Source: Corynebacterium xerosis NBRC 16721 = ATCC 373
GTDB taxonomy: Bacteria > Actinomycetota > Actinomycetes > Mycobacteriales > Mycobacteriaceae
Assembly: GCF_001552415.1 (NCBI RefSeq)
Contig: NZ_BCRD01000004.1
Coordinates: 1-64,000 of the forward strand
Reading direction: 5' to 3'
DNA length: 64,000 nucleotides
The notes beneath the pieces were generated by a model. That model searched no databases and was not told the DNA's origin. It saw only the letters and a list, made by a program, of their open reading frames with translations. The position numbers and the translations under genes are program-made. Every line of letters starts with the position of its first letter. Position 1 is the first letter of the stretch. This document shows, in pieces, positions 17,854-25,959 of this stretch.

Positions 17854-19068
17854 ATGGAACGGCTACAGGGTCTGCTCGGCATCATCCTGATCTTCGGCGT
17901 CGCCATCACCTTCTCCAAGCACCGCAAATCCATCAACTGGCGCACCCTCGGCGTCGGCCTCGGCCTGCAGGTGCTGTTCGCCCTGCTCGTGCTGAAATGG
18001 GAGCCCGGCTTCCAGGCGCTCAAGAGCACCGCGCACGCCATCGAGAAACTCATCGACTTCACCGGCGAAGGCACGTCCTTCGTCTTCGGCGGCCTGTTCG
18101 GCGAGGACAGCGGATTCGTCTTCGCCCTCAACGTGCTGCCCGTGATCATCTTCCTCGGCGCGATCCTCGGCGCCCTGTACTACCTGCGGGTCGTGCAGTA
18201 CTTCGTCGACTACGTCGGCACCGCCCTGAAGTTCATCCTGGGCACGTCGAAGGTCGAATCCGTGTGGGCGTCGACCGTGATCTTCCTCGGGCAATCCGAG
18301 GCGCCGCTGGTGATCAAGCCGTACCTGCCCAAGCTGACCAAGTCCGAGCTGTTCACCTGCATGACCGGCGGTTTCGCCTCCGTCGCCGGCTCGACCCTGA
18401 TCGGCTACTCCCTGCTCGGCGCGCCCCTTGAGTACCTGCTGGCCGCGTCGATCATGAACGCGCCGGGCTCGCTGATCATCGCGAAGGCCTTCTGGCCCGA
18501 GACCGAGGAGTCCGACCTCGACGCCTCCGTCCGCGACGTCCGCGACACCGAGTCCAAGAACGTCATCGACGCCCTCGGCGCCGGCGCCATGAACGGCGGC
18601 CGCATCGCCGTCATCGTCGGCTGCCTGCTCATCGCCTTCATCGCGACGATCGCCATGCTGTCCGCCTTCCTCGGCGGCATCGGCGGCTGGTTCGGCCAGG
18701 ACAACTGGTCCCTCGAGGGGCTGTTCGGCGCCATCTTCGCGCCTATCGCGTGGCTGATCGGCGTGCCGTGGGACGACGCCGGCCTGGTCGGCAACTTCAT
18801 CGGCCAGAAGACGATCCTCAACGAGTTCGTCGGCTACACCTCCTTCGGCGAGCACGTCGACTCCCTGGACCCGAAGTCGGTCATGATCGCGACGTTCGCC
18901 CTGGCCGGTTTCGCCAACCTGTCGTCCATCGCCATCCAGATCGGCTCCATCGGCGCGCTGGCGCCGGAGCGTCGCGGCGAGGTGGCGAAGAATGGCCCGC
19001 TGGCCCTGTTCGCGGGTCTGTGCGTCAACCTGCTCAACGCCGCCATCGTGGGCGTCATCGCATTCTAG
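17854..19068 (+). CDS. nupC: Concentrative nucleoside transporter (NupC/CNT family)
   Basis: 404-residue membrane transporter importing nucleosides by proton or sodium symport. The N-terminal helices are MERLQGLLGIILIFGVAITFS and INWRTLGVGLGLQVLFALLVL; the core carries FVFALNVLPVIIFLGAILG, the signature VESVWASTVIFLGQSEAPLVIKPY, FTCMTGGFASVAGSTLIGY and, near the end, FALAGFANLSSIAIQIGSIGALAPERR. It supplies substrates for Cdd and DeoA next door. GGAAGAAAC precedes the ATG. A hairpin element follows about 115 bp after the stop. Confidence 0.93.
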   Translation: MERLQGLLGIILIFGVAITFSKHRKSINWRTLGVGLGLQVLFALLVLKWEPGFQALKSTAHAIEKLIDFTGEGTSFVFGGLFGEDSGFVFALNVLPVIIFLGAILGALYYLRVVQYFVDYVGTALKFILGTSKVESVWASTVIFLGQSEAPLVIKPYLPKLTKSELFTCMTGGFASVAGSTLIGYSLLGAPLEYLLAASIMNAPGSLIIAKAFWPETEESDLDASVRDVRDTESKNVIDALGAGAMNGGRIAVIVGCLLIAFIATIAMLSAFLGGIGGWFGQDNWSLEGLFGAIFAPIAWLIGVPWDDAGLVGNFIGQKTILNEFVGYTSFGEHVDSLDPKSVMIATFALAGFANLSSIAIQIGSIGALAPERRGEVAKNGPLALFAGLCVNLLNAAIVGVIAF

Positions 19069-19183
19069 GTGGGGTGCCGCGCGGCGGCGTGGCCCGGCAG
19101 CGCGGCTGGTTTCCGCCGGCTCTGCCCACGCCGCCGTGCTGGCCCCGCCGACCCGTCGGCGCGGCGCTGCAGCCCTAACCCCG

Positions 19184-19250
19184 CAAAAAGATGTCCAGTG
19201 GACAGAAAGAAGTGGCAAACCACCTCTTTCTGGCCGCTGGACATCTTTCT
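19184..19250 (+). repeat. 67-nt palindromic element, copy 1 (brackets AbiEi/nuclease gene A)
   Basis: An approximately 30-bp imperfect stem closes on the short loop around CAAA (19216-19219). Arms begin AAAAAGATGTCCAG and end CTGGACATCTTTCT. A second copy of identical length and orientation lies at 20667-20733, matching at 51 of 67 positions, with at least three compensatory base-pair changes in the stem. The two copies flank the gene at 19420-20385. Confidence 0.8.
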
Positions 19251-19310
19251 CTCGAAGGGCGGCTTTGCGTGGCCGGGAGACTCCTCGATCCCATCGATCT
19301 TCGTTCCCCC

Positions 19311-19390
19311 TCAACCCCTCAACCCCTCAACCCCTCAACCCCTCAACCCCTCAACCCCTCAACCTCTCAACCCCTCAACCCCTCAACTCC
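19311..19390 (+). repeat. Ten tandem copies of octamer TCAACCCC
   Basis: Units run head to tail from 19311 to 19390. Units 7 and 10 each differ by one base; the other eight are identical. It is intergenic, just past the 3' end of gene A. Eight-base microsatellites of this purity are prone to copy-number change. Confidence 0.9.
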
Positions 19391-19419
19391 CTCAGCCCCC
19401 TCGCCCCTCCCCGCAGCGA

Positions 19420-20385
19420 TTAACGCCGCAGATCGGCCAGTCGCCAGCTGCCCAGGTATCCGCCGCGGAGCGCGGCGAAGTGATAGTAGAATCCGCGAAT
19501 CGTCCGGATCCCCGTTCCCGAGAAAACTTCGTCCCATTTCACGTGGAGAATCCGCAAACCCAGGTTCGTCAGCGCGGTATCCCGCTCCAGTTGTCGCCGC
19601 GCCACCGTTTCGGGATCGCCGTATTTCCCGGAGAGCTTCACGTTTCCGTCGAATTCGACAATGATCCCGAACTCGGGCCAGAAGAAGTCCACCTTGGCCA
19701 CGAACGCCCCGGTCTCGTCGAAAATCTCCACTTGCTGCAGCGGCTCGGGCAACCCGGCTTGGCGGATGCACCAATGCGTCAGGGTTTCACCGACGGATTG
19801 GCTGCGGTCATCGGCGGTCTCGGCCACGAACTTCGCGGCGCTCCGGCCTTTGCGGCGGGCGGTGTGTGCGTAGGCGTCGGCAAGCTCCTTTTTCGTGCAT
19901 TTTCCCGTCCACAGCACCGATTCGGCGACGGCGAGACCCATGCGGGCCCCGTGGACGAGAGCGGTCTCCATGATGGTCACTGCGGGCGTGGTTACGCGGA
20001 TGCCGTCGACGATGTGGGTTGCCTCGTCGCCCTTGGCTTTGCGCAGGCGGCAGAATCCGCTTTCCGAAGTGCCGTCGACGCTCGGGGACAGCACATCGAT
20101 CATCATTTTTTGCGGGTACAGGCCACCGAAACCCTGGATGGCGGCTGCACCGGGGCCCGTGACGATGGCGCCGGAGTGGATCAGTCCCGCAGCCGCCGCG
20201 CGTAACCGGAAATCTTCATGGCGGGGGCGTTCGGCGTGGCGGATGTAGATGCCTCGCGCGATCCGCACGAGTTCCCCCGCTCGGAATCGCCGCCGGATCT
20301 CGTCGGCGCCCAGCTCGTTTTGGTCGCGGCGCAGGATCACGCCGCTGGAATGGATTCGCAGCGTCGTTTCGGTTGTCGTGCCCAT
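19420..20385 (-). CDS. AbiEi-like winged-helix protein with PD-(D/E)xK nuclease-like C-terminus (gene A)
   Basis: 321 residues. The N-terminal half (about 10-150) resembles the AbiEi antitoxin fold: LGADEIRRRFRAGELVRIARGIYI, then an AAAAGLIHSGAIVTGPGAAAIQG-type region and VDGIRVTTPAVTIMETAL. The C-terminal part resembles Vsr/DUF559 endonuclease folds: AKVDFFWPEFGIIVEFDGNVK with D and E-x-D positions, then RRQLERDTALTNLGLRILHVKW. There is no adjacent AbiEii-type toxin gene. A 67-nt palindrome lies on each side. The gene splits the nucleoside cluster, consistent with acquisition. Nuclease activity and any defence or mobility role are inference. Confidence 0.7.
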   Translation of the reverse strand: MGTTTETTLRIHSSGVILRRDQNELGADEIRRRFRAGELVRIARGIYIRHAERPRHEDFRLRAAAAGLIHSGAIVTGPGAAAIQGFGGLYPQKMMIDVLSPSVDGTSESGFCRLRKAKGDEATHIVDGIRVTTPAVTIMETALVHGARMGLAVAESVLWTGKCTKKELADAYAHTARRKGRSAAKFVAETADDRSQSVGETLTHWCIRQAGLPEPLQQVEIFDETGAFVAKVDFFWPEFGIIVEFDGNVKLSGKYGDPETVARRQLERDTALTNLGLRILHVKWDEVFSGTGIRTIRGFYYHFAALRGGYLGSWRLADLRR

Positions 20386-20666
20386 GGTTTACGTGGTTCC
20401 CCCGGTGTCGGTTCGTCGCACACGCGGGCGTTCGCCCGTGGCTGGCCAGCGGACATCGCTTTACGACGATCCGCGCCGACGTGTACGGCGGCCTTCATCG
20501 ATGGGGCCGCACCTTGTTAGACGCGGTTCGGGGCCGATCGGTTCCATCGGGTTTCGGGGAATCCTCGGCGACCGGAAAACGGGGGCTGCAACGACGGGAA
20601 ATCGTGGCTCCGCTGCGACGGGAGATCATGGGCCGCGGGGATCGGGAGACGTGAGGCCACCCCCGG

Positions 20667-20733
20667 CAGAAAGACGTCGGACAGCCAGAAAGAAGTGGCA
20701 CACCGCATCTTTTTGGCTCCCCGACATCTTTCT
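20667..20733 (+). repeat. 67-nt palindromic element, copy 2 (brackets gene A)
   Basis: Same length and orientation as the copy at 19184-19250. AGAAAGACGTCGG pairs with CCCGACATCTTTCT; the shared loop-side block is CAGAAAGAAGTGGCA. It lies 281 bp upstream of gene A and downstream of the SorC regulator end. Confidence 0.8.
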
Positions 20734-20741
20734 GTGTGAAG

Positions 20742-20866
20742 GGGGCGACGGGGGCCGGGTGTGGGACGGTGGTGGAGGGGCGACGGGGGTTGGGTTCGGG
20801 ACGGTGGTGGAGGGGACGCCGACGTGAGGGACGGGCGACAGGGGTCGGGTGGGGGACGGCCGCGGA
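20742..20866 (+). repeat. G-rich imperfect direct repeats
   Basis: The block GGCGACGGGGGT/C...GGGACGGTGGTGGAG occurs at about 20744 and 20779 (period 35) and in a degenerate form near 20834. It is non-coding, beyond the 3' end of the SorC-type regulator. Confidence 0.55.
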
Positions 20867-20900
20867 GGGCGCGGCGGGTGCAGGGTGGGGGCGCGCTGCG

Positions 20901-21836
20901 CTAGACCTCCAGCACCCTCGCCGCGGTCGCCTCGTCGATGACGACATGCGTGGCCAGACCGGTGCGCAGCGCCGTCTCGATCGCCTCGGTTTTGTCGGAC
21001 CCGCCGGCGACCAGCACCCTCGTGGGCACGCGCCGCAGATCCGCCAGGGTGATGCCCACGGTCCGCGCGTCGACCTCGGGCAACGCCACCCCGCCGTCGG
21101 CGCGGTAGAACCGCGAGCACGCATCTCCGACGGCGCGCTCGAGCAGGCGGTCGCGTTCGCCGTCGGAAAGCTGCCCCAGATTCAGTGCCAGCGAATCCGC
21201 CGCGATGTTGCCGACCGTGAACAGCGCAATGTCGACTTCCCGCCCCAGCTGCAGGATGTGGGCGATGTGCCGGTCCTGCTCGACGATGCGCTTGGTCTCC
21301 ACGGAATCGAAGATCACCGGCAGCGGCAGCGTCCGCGCGAACGCCCCGAACGCGGAGCAGAACCCGCCGATGGTGCGGATGTCGTTGGTCGACTTGTCGG
21401 AGTGGCTCATCCCGCCCTTGAGCTGGATGATCTCGACGCCCTGCACGTCCTTGCGCTTCAGCTGCCGCGACACGGCGAACATGGTGCGCCCCCAGGACAC
21501 TCCGAGCATGGTGCCGTCGACGACGAGTTCGTCGAGCAGTTCCGCGCCGATCCGCCCGAGTTCGCGCAGCAGCACGTCGGATCCGGGCCGCGCGGGCTGG
21601 GCGAGCCGCACGTCGGCGAGGCCGTACCGGTCGCGCAGGCGGGCGCCGGCTTCGGACGCTTCCTCGCGCGGGTCGTGGATGGTGATGGACACGTATCCGC
21701 GTTCGCGCCCGAGCGTCAGCAGCTTGGACACGGTCGGCCGCGACACCCCGAGCTCCTTGGCCACGTCGGATTGCGTCAGCCCTTCGCCGTAGTACAGCTT
21801 GACGGCCGCCAGGGCCTGCACGTCGCGGGCATCCAC
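20901..21836 (-). CDS. SorC/DeoR-type sugar-binding transcriptional regulator
   Basis: 311 residues. The N-terminal helix-turn-helix reads VKLYYGEGLTQSDVAKELGVSRPTVSKLLTLGRERGYV. The C-terminal sugar-phosphate sensing domain includes LGVSWGRTMFAVSRQL, IIQLKGGMSHSDKSTNDI, DIALFTVGNI, GVALPEVDARTVGITL and VLVAGGSDKTEAIETAL. The start is GTG 21836, directly after AGGAGGAGGACCC. Bacillus DeoR belongs to this family and senses deoxyribose 5-phosphate; with deoA, deoC, cdd and nupC nearby, control of that cluster is the best inference. A copy of the dispersed motif lies in its upstream region (21895). Confidence 0.85.
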   Translation of the reverse strand: MDARDVQALAAVKLYYGEGLTQSDVAKELGVSRPTVSKLLTLGRERGYVSITIHDPREEASEAGARLRDRYGLADVRLAQPARPGSDVLLRELGRIGAELLDELVVDGTMLGVSWGRTMFAVSRQLKRKDVQGVEIIQLKGGMSHSDKSTNDIRTIGGFCSAFGAFARTLPLPVIFDSVETKRIVEQDRHIAHILQLGREVDIALFTVGNIAADSLALNLGQLSDGERDRLLERAVGDACSRFYRADGGVALPEVDARTVGITLADLRRVPTRVLVAGGSDKTEAIETALRTGLATHVVIDEATAARVLEV

Positions 21837-22109
21837 GGGTCCTCCTCCTCGGCCGGGCGGGTGGTGCCGGGTCGGCGGTGGGGGCCGTTGTTTTGCTTCA
21901 CGACGCCCCGGCGTCCCCGCCGGCAACTCTCCCGCACAATTGTAAACCGTTCGGGTGGAGGGTGGAAACGGTGGCTACGTGGAGGGTTGCCGGGACGCGG
22001 GAACGAATGTGAAGCCCGCGCCATGCCTGCCCGCGCGACAGGCCCGGACGTTGGCTCCGCCCGGGCGCCCGCTCCGCTTGGACGGGCCGCGCCGCGCCTG
22101 CGCCGCCGG
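21837..22109. other. Spacer upstream of the SorC regulator
   Basis: 273 bp between the regulator start and the end of the M13 peptidase gene (same strand). It contains the dispersed motif at 21895-21905, a short AT-richer stretch around 21935-21960 that may hold the regulator promoter, and a GC-rich segment (22022-22100) with CCCGGGCG-type inverted repeats that may terminate the peptidase transcript. Confidence 0.4.
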
Positions 22110-24143
22110 CTACCAGATGGTCACGCGCTCCGCGGGGTCGCGCCACATGCCATCGCCGGGCTTCACGTCGAAGGCGGCGTGGAACTCATCGATGTCGGTG
22201 ACGATGACGTTGCAGCGGAACTCCGCCGGCGAGTGCGGGTCGATGGCCAGGTACTGGCGGCTCATCTCGGGGCGGATGGCGGTGCGCCACACCAGCGCCC
22301 ACGACAGGAACAGGCCGCGGTACGCCTCCGGGTCCTTCTCCACGGACGTGTCGCGCCCCTGGTCGGCGAGCCAGCGGCGGTACGCCACCACGGCGATGCC
22401 CAGGCCGCCGAGGTCGCCGATGTTCTCGCCGAGGGTGAACTTGCCGTTGACGCCGACGCCGGTTTCGCCGCGCTCGCGCAGGCCGGTGGGCACCAGCCCG
22501 TCGAACTGCTCGACGAGCTTGTCGGTCAGCCCCTCGAACGCCGCGCGGTCGGCGTCGGTCCACCACTGGTTGAGGTTGCCGTGGCCGTCGTACTGCGAGC
22601 CCTGATCGTCGAAGCCGTGCCCGATCTCGTGGCCGATGACCGCGCCGATCGCGCCGAAGTTCTCGGCGGCGTCGGCCTCGGGATCGAAGAACGGGGGTTG
22701 CAGGATCGCCGCGGGGAACGTGATGTCGTTGACCACGGGGTTGTAGAACGCGTTGACGGTCTGCGGCGTGGCGAACCACTCGTCGCGGTCCGCCGGCTTG
22801 CCCAGTTTCGCCACTTCGTAGTCGTGGCCGAATGCGGAGGCGGCGCGGACGTCGTCAAGCAAAGTGCCCGTCAGCTCCAGGCCCTCGTAGCTCCGCCACT
22901 TGTCGGGGTATCCGATCTTCGCCTTGAACTGGCCGAGCTTCTCCAGCGCGCGCTCACGGGTGTCGGGCGTCATCCAGTCGAGGTCGGTGATGCGCTCGCG
23001 GTACGCCTCGATGAGGTAGTCGACCAGCTCGAGCATCCGCTCCTTGTGGGTCGGCGGGAAGTGGCGGGCGACGTACTCCTTGCCCACTTCCTGGCCCAGC
23101 GCGCCCTCGACCAGGCCGACGCCGCGCTTCCACCGCGCCCGCAGCTCCTCGGCGCCGGACAGGGTCTTGCCGTAGAACTCGAAATTCTGCTCCACGAACG
23201 CCGCGCCCAGGTACGGCGCCCGCGCCCGCAGCACGCGCCACAGCGCCCACAGCCGCAGGTCCTCCAGGTCGGTGTCGCGCCACAGCGCCGCCAGGTGCTC
23301 CAGGTAGGAAGGCTGCATGACGACGATCCGCTCCACCCCGGCCGAAGCGTCCGATTCCGCGCCCGCCCCCGCGCCGACCTCCGCGCCGACGCCCATCTGC
23401 GCGAACCAGCGCGCCCACGGGTAACCGGCGGGCAGGGCGGTCATGTCGGTGAGGTTGTAGGTGCGCACGGCGTCGCGGCTGGCCACGACGTCCCAATGGC
23501 CGGACGCCAGCGCCGACTCGAAGTCGACGATGCGGCGGGCGGCGTCGGCGAGGTCGTGCAGCGGGAAGGAATCGAGGCCGTCGAAGCCCTCGAAGTTGCC
23601 CGCCGACACCGTCGAATCCTCCAGCAGCTGCAGCATGGACTCGACGTGTTCCCGGTAGGCGGCCAGCGTCTCGGCGTGGGATTCCTCGCGGTAGTAGGCC
23701 TCGTCCGGCAGGCCCAGCCCGGACTGGACGAGGTAGAGCATCGCCACATCCGAGGTGGAGTCCTTCTCCACCCAGAACGCCGCCGGGCCGGTGACGCCGG
23801 TGCGGTCCAGGCGGCCCAGCGCCTCGGCGAGGTCGTCGCGGTCGTCGACGTCGAGCGCTGCGATGTCCGGCGCCAGCGCGTCGATGCCGGCGTCCTCGAT
23901 CGCGGCCTCGTCCATGAACGCCCCGTAGAGTTTTCCGATGCGCGAATCCGCCGGCGCATCCTCGACGATCGCCCGGACGGCTTCCTCCGACTCCTCGCGC
24001 AGCTTGTGGAAGGCGCCGTCGACGGCGCGGTCGGCGGGGATGACGTGCGAGTCGATCCATTCGCCGTTGACGTGGCGGTACAGGTCGTCGGCGGGGGAGG
24101 GGGCCGTGGTCGGGCTGGTGGCGTTCGCGTTCTCGTCTGTCAT
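22110..24143 (-). CDS. M13-family zinc metallopeptidase (neprilysin/PepO-like)
   Basis: 677 residues. The zinc site is GAVIGHEIGHGFDDQG (HExxH) with the downstream glutamate in TLGENIGDLGG, and the substrate region NAFYNPVVNDITFPAAILQPPFF matches the NAYY-type motif. N-terminal DDLYRHVNGEWIDSHVIPADR is the usual M13 opening, and the C-terminus ends in CRDP-like MWRDPAERVTIW. No signal peptide is visible, so it is probably a cytoplasmic oligopeptidase. ATG 24143 lies seven bases after TACACT, suggesting a leaderless mRNA; a longer upstream opening lacks support. It carries one motif copy, encoding LLDDV. Confidence 0.93.
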   Translation of the reverse strand: MTDENANATSPTTAPSPADDLYRHVNGEWIDSHVIPADRAVDGAFHKLREESEEAVRAIVEDAPADSRIGKLYGAFMDEAAIEDAGIDALAPDIAALDVDDRDDLAEALGRLDRTGVTGPAAFWVEKDSTSDVAMLYLVQSGLGLPDEAYYREESHAETLAAYREHVESMLQLLEDSTVSAGNFEGFDGLDSFPLHDLADAARRIVDFESALASGHWDVVASRDAVRTYNLTDMTALPAGYPWARWFAQMGVGAEVGAGAGAESDASAGVERIVVMQPSYLEHLAALWRDTDLEDLRLWALWRVLRARAPYLGAAFVEQNFEFYGKTLSGAEELRARWKRGVGLVEGALGQEVGKEYVARHFPPTHKERMLELVDYLIEAYRERITDLDWMTPDTRERALEKLGQFKAKIGYPDKWRSYEGLELTGTLLDDVRAASAFGHDYEVAKLGKPADRDEWFATPQTVNAFYNPVVNDITFPAAILQPPFFDPEADAAENFGAIGAVIGHEIGHGFDDQGSQYDGHGNLNQWWTDADRAAFEGLTDKLVEQFDGLVPTGLRERGETGVGVNGKFTLGENIGDLGGLGIAVVAYRRWLADQGRDTSVEKDPEAYRGLFLSWALVWRTAIRPEMSRQYLAIDPHSPAEFRCNVIVTDIDEFHAAFDVKPGDGMWRDPAERVTIW

Positions 24144-24150
24144 GCGGCCC

Positions 24151-24156
24151 AGTGTA
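24151..24156 (-). promoter_or_regulatory. -10 box for leaderless M13 peptidase transcript
   Basis: TACACT on the minus strand, seven bases before ATG 24143, with no Shine-Dalgarno sequence. Confidence 0.5.
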
Positions 24157-24254
24157 GGGACGGGGCCGGATCGGGTGTTCGACAACGGCGTGGCCGGGAA
24201 GTTTCGGATCTGAACAGTGCTCAATTCCGCCGCGCGGCATGGCATCATGGGCGG

Positions 24255-24920
24255 ATGAAACCGAACCGATTCAGCGGCACCTCGCACCGCACGGTGGCGC
24301 TGGTGAGTGCCGTCGCGCTGGCCGCCACGCTCGCACCCGTTGCGTTGGCCGCCGGGCTGTCCTCCGCCAAGGGCGAGGAGGCGGAGGTCCTCGAGAGCGT
24401 GCGCACGGTCACCCTCGGCGGCGAAGACGCCTCCTACAGTGCGCTTTTCGACGTCCGGGACGGCGCCCCCGACTGCGACCGCGCCACCTCGTTGACCGTG
24501 GGCGCCCACGAATTCACCTGCGACGACGTGACCATCGAGACGCGCTCCGCCGAAGGCGTGGAGGACCTGCCCCGCTTCGGGGTGCGCGCCATCCGCGCCA
24601 AGACGTTCTCGGACTCGCCCGCCCCGGAGATGCGCGCCGCGGAGACGCCGCGGGCCCCGGGCCTGCTCGCGTGGTCGGGCACGCCCGTGACCAGCCTCGA
24701 CGGCGTGACGCACCAGGTTATCGTGCTCGGCGAGGAGGGGACGGCCGACGATCGCGTCGGTGCGGATCCTGCCGATCCCGCCGGTTCGGGCGGAGAGGCC
24801 GATTCCGGCTCCGCCGAAGGCGCCCGCGGTCTCGTGGCCATCGTCTCCGGCGACGCGGAGGACGTCGACGACGCCACCGCGACGATCCTCGCCGACGTGC
24901 GGAAGGGCGAGGGCCGATGA
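24255..24920 (+). CDS. Exported protein of unknown function, coupled to PrsW-like gene
   Basis: 221 residues. An N-terminal hydrophobic helix (TVALVSAVALAATLAPVALAAGL) is a signal peptide or anchor. The remainder is extracytoplasmic, with two cysteines (PDCDRATSL and EFTCDDV) about 17 residues apart that could form a disulfide, a Pro/Ala/Gly/Ser-rich segment and a final GLVAIVSGDAEDVDDATATILADVRKGEGR. I do not recognise the family. ATG 24255 is preceded by CATCAT at six bases, a poor -10 box. It overlaps prsW by ATGA, so it may be a substrate or partner of that protease; this is context only. Confidence 0.7.
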   Translation: MKPNRFSGTSHRTVALVSAVALAATLAPVALAAGLSSAKGEEAEVLESVRTVTLGGEDASYSALFDVRDGAPDCDRATSLTVGAHEFTCDDVTIETRSAEGVEDLPRFGVRAIRAKTFSDSPAPEMRAAETPRAPGLLAWSGTPVTSLDGVTHQVIVLGEEGTADDRVGADPADPAGSGGEADSGSAEGARGLVAIVSGDAEDVDDATATILADVRKGEGR

Positions 24921-25789
24921 TCGATCGCACCTCCCAAATCCGCTGGGCCTTCCTGATCCTGGTCCCGATCATCGCGGCGGGCGCGGCCGTCAATGCCCTG
25001 ACGCTCTTCGCGTTCGGGCGGGTCACGCCGCTGTCGCTGCTGTTCGGCACGTTGATTTCGGCGGCGGTCATCGGCGTCGTCTGGTGGGCCATGTCCCGCT
25101 CGGTCCTGTGGCGCCCCGCCGGCGCGTGGCCGCTGCTCGCGCTGGCCTGGGGAGCGCTGGGGTCCTTCACGTTCATCCTCGTCGCGGGCGAATCGATGAC
25201 CACCATCGCCACCGCCGTCGGTTGGGAAGCCGCCGAGGCGTCGCTGGCGGGCGCGTGGCCGGAGGAAGTCGGCAAGTCGCTGGGCATCGCCCTGATCCTG
25301 CTGGCCCTGCCGCGCCCGTGGAATCGCCCGTGGGACGGCCTGCTGGTCGGCATCTTCGTGGGCCTGGGCTTCGAGCTCATCGAAACCGTCCAGTACGGCG
25401 CCGCCGGCGCACTCGACGACGCCAACTCCGACGTCGACGGCCTGCTGTTCATGTGGTTCGTCCGCGCCGTCGCCGGCCCCGGCCTGCACGTCTTCTTCTC
25501 GGCGGTGGCGGGGCTCGGCGTCGGCATGGCGCTGCTGCATCCCCGCTTGACGACGCCCGCCCGCTGGACGCTCGGCCTCGGTGGCCCGTTCGCCGCATTC
25601 CTCATGCACTTCCTGTGGAACTACTCGTGGCCGACCAGCTGGGGCGCGTGGCCCATCGCCGTGATGTGGCCGCTGTATCTGGCGGCGTTGATCGGGTGCT
25701 GGCTCGTCGCGAAAAAGTTGGCGCGGCAGTCGGATCATCTGCGGCGGCCGGATTCCGTTCGCCGCAGAGGCTCCGCGGTGCCGTCGTAA
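24917..25789 (+). CDS. PrsW-family intramembrane glutamic protease
   Basis: 290 residues, about eight membrane helices. Conserved PrsW features are the EExxK-like PEEVGKSLGIAL, FVGLGFELIETVQYG and the histidine helices RAVAGPGLHVFFSAVAGLG and AAFLMHFLWNYSW. PrsW proteases cleave membrane-anchored anti-sigma factors or related proteins. Start overlaps the preceding exported-protein gene (ATGA), so the two are co-translated. The TAA stop falls inside a copy of the dispersed motif (25782-25792). Confidence 0.85.
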   Translation: MIDRTSQIRWAFLILVPIIAAGAAVNALTLFAFGRVTPLSLLFGTLISAAVIGVVWWAMSRSVLWRPAGAWPLLALAWGALGSFTFILVAGESMTTIATAVGWEAAEASLAGAWPEEVGKSLGIALILLALPRPWNRPWDGLLVGIFVGLGFELIETVQYGAAGALDDANSDVDGLLFMWFVRAVAGPGLHVFFSAVAGLGVGMALLHPRLTTPARWTLGLGGPFAAFLMHFLWNYSWPTSWGAWPIAVMWPLYLAALIGCWLVAKKLARQSDHLRRPDSVRRRGSAVPS

Positions 25790-25959
25790 AGCAGTGCCGT
25801 CGCAGAACATCGGCGCCAACAAGTACGGCGGCGTCGTGAATCAGCGGCGTCGTAAAGCTCGGTGGGTGAGGGAAAACCCCAGCGCATATACCGGGAGGGG
25901 TTTGTTACTCGTGTTGCCAATGTGACTAAAGGGGCGTGAGTGCCGTATAGTTACGAGTC
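25790..25959. other. Spacer with clustered motif copies before the lysozyme gene
   Basis: 170 bp. The dispersed motif occurs at 25782 and 25848 in the same orientation, with a one-mismatch copy (CGTCGTGAATC) at 25832. The distal part is AT-richer and holds the promoter of the GH25 gene. Confidence 0.6.
25946..25951 (+). promoter_or_regulatory. -10 box for leaderless GH25 transcript
   Basis: TATAGT, eight bases before ATG 25960. TGTGAC at 25921-25926 may be a -35 element (19-base spacer). No Shine-Dalgarno sequence is visible, so the mRNA probably starts at the ATG. Confidence 0.6.

Larger units (their letters stand above)
19069..19419. other. Gene-free spacer with hairpin element and octamer array
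   Basis: 351 bp without a credible gene between nupC and the convergent AbiEi/nuclease gene. It holds a 67-nt imperfect palindrome (19184-19250) and ten tandem octamers (19311-19390), described separately. Confidence 0.6.
20386..20900. other. 515-bp gene-free spacer rich in repeats
   Basis: No credible gene. It contains one copy of the dispersed motif (20458-20468), GGGA(A/G)ATC repeats near 20595-20640, the second 67-nt palindrome (20667-20733) and a G-rich repeat region (20742-20866). Promoter signals for gene A must lie in the first part but none is convincing. Confidence 0.5.

Noticed and set aside
19184..20733. Hairpin pairs near gene A as a CRISPR array or transposon terminal repeats
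   Set aside because: There are only two copies, 1.4 kb apart, each itself palindromic and in direct orientation. There are no spacers, no transposase and no target duplication that I could see.
21898..22146. Small minus-strand open frames between the regulator and the M13 peptidase
   Set aside because: Low-complexity translations, no ribosome-binding site and overlap with a likely terminator and motif copy.
20736..24254. Very long plus-strand open frame running through the SorC regulator and M13 peptidase
   Set aside because: It is the shadow of two convincing minus-strand genes. Only its last part from ATG 24255 has a signal peptide and real coding character.
25860..25959. A c-di-AMP (ydaO) riboswitch before the GH25 lysozyme
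   Set aside because: Such riboswitches occur before actinobacterial wall hydrolases, but a TATAGT box eight bases before the ATG leaves no leader to fold.
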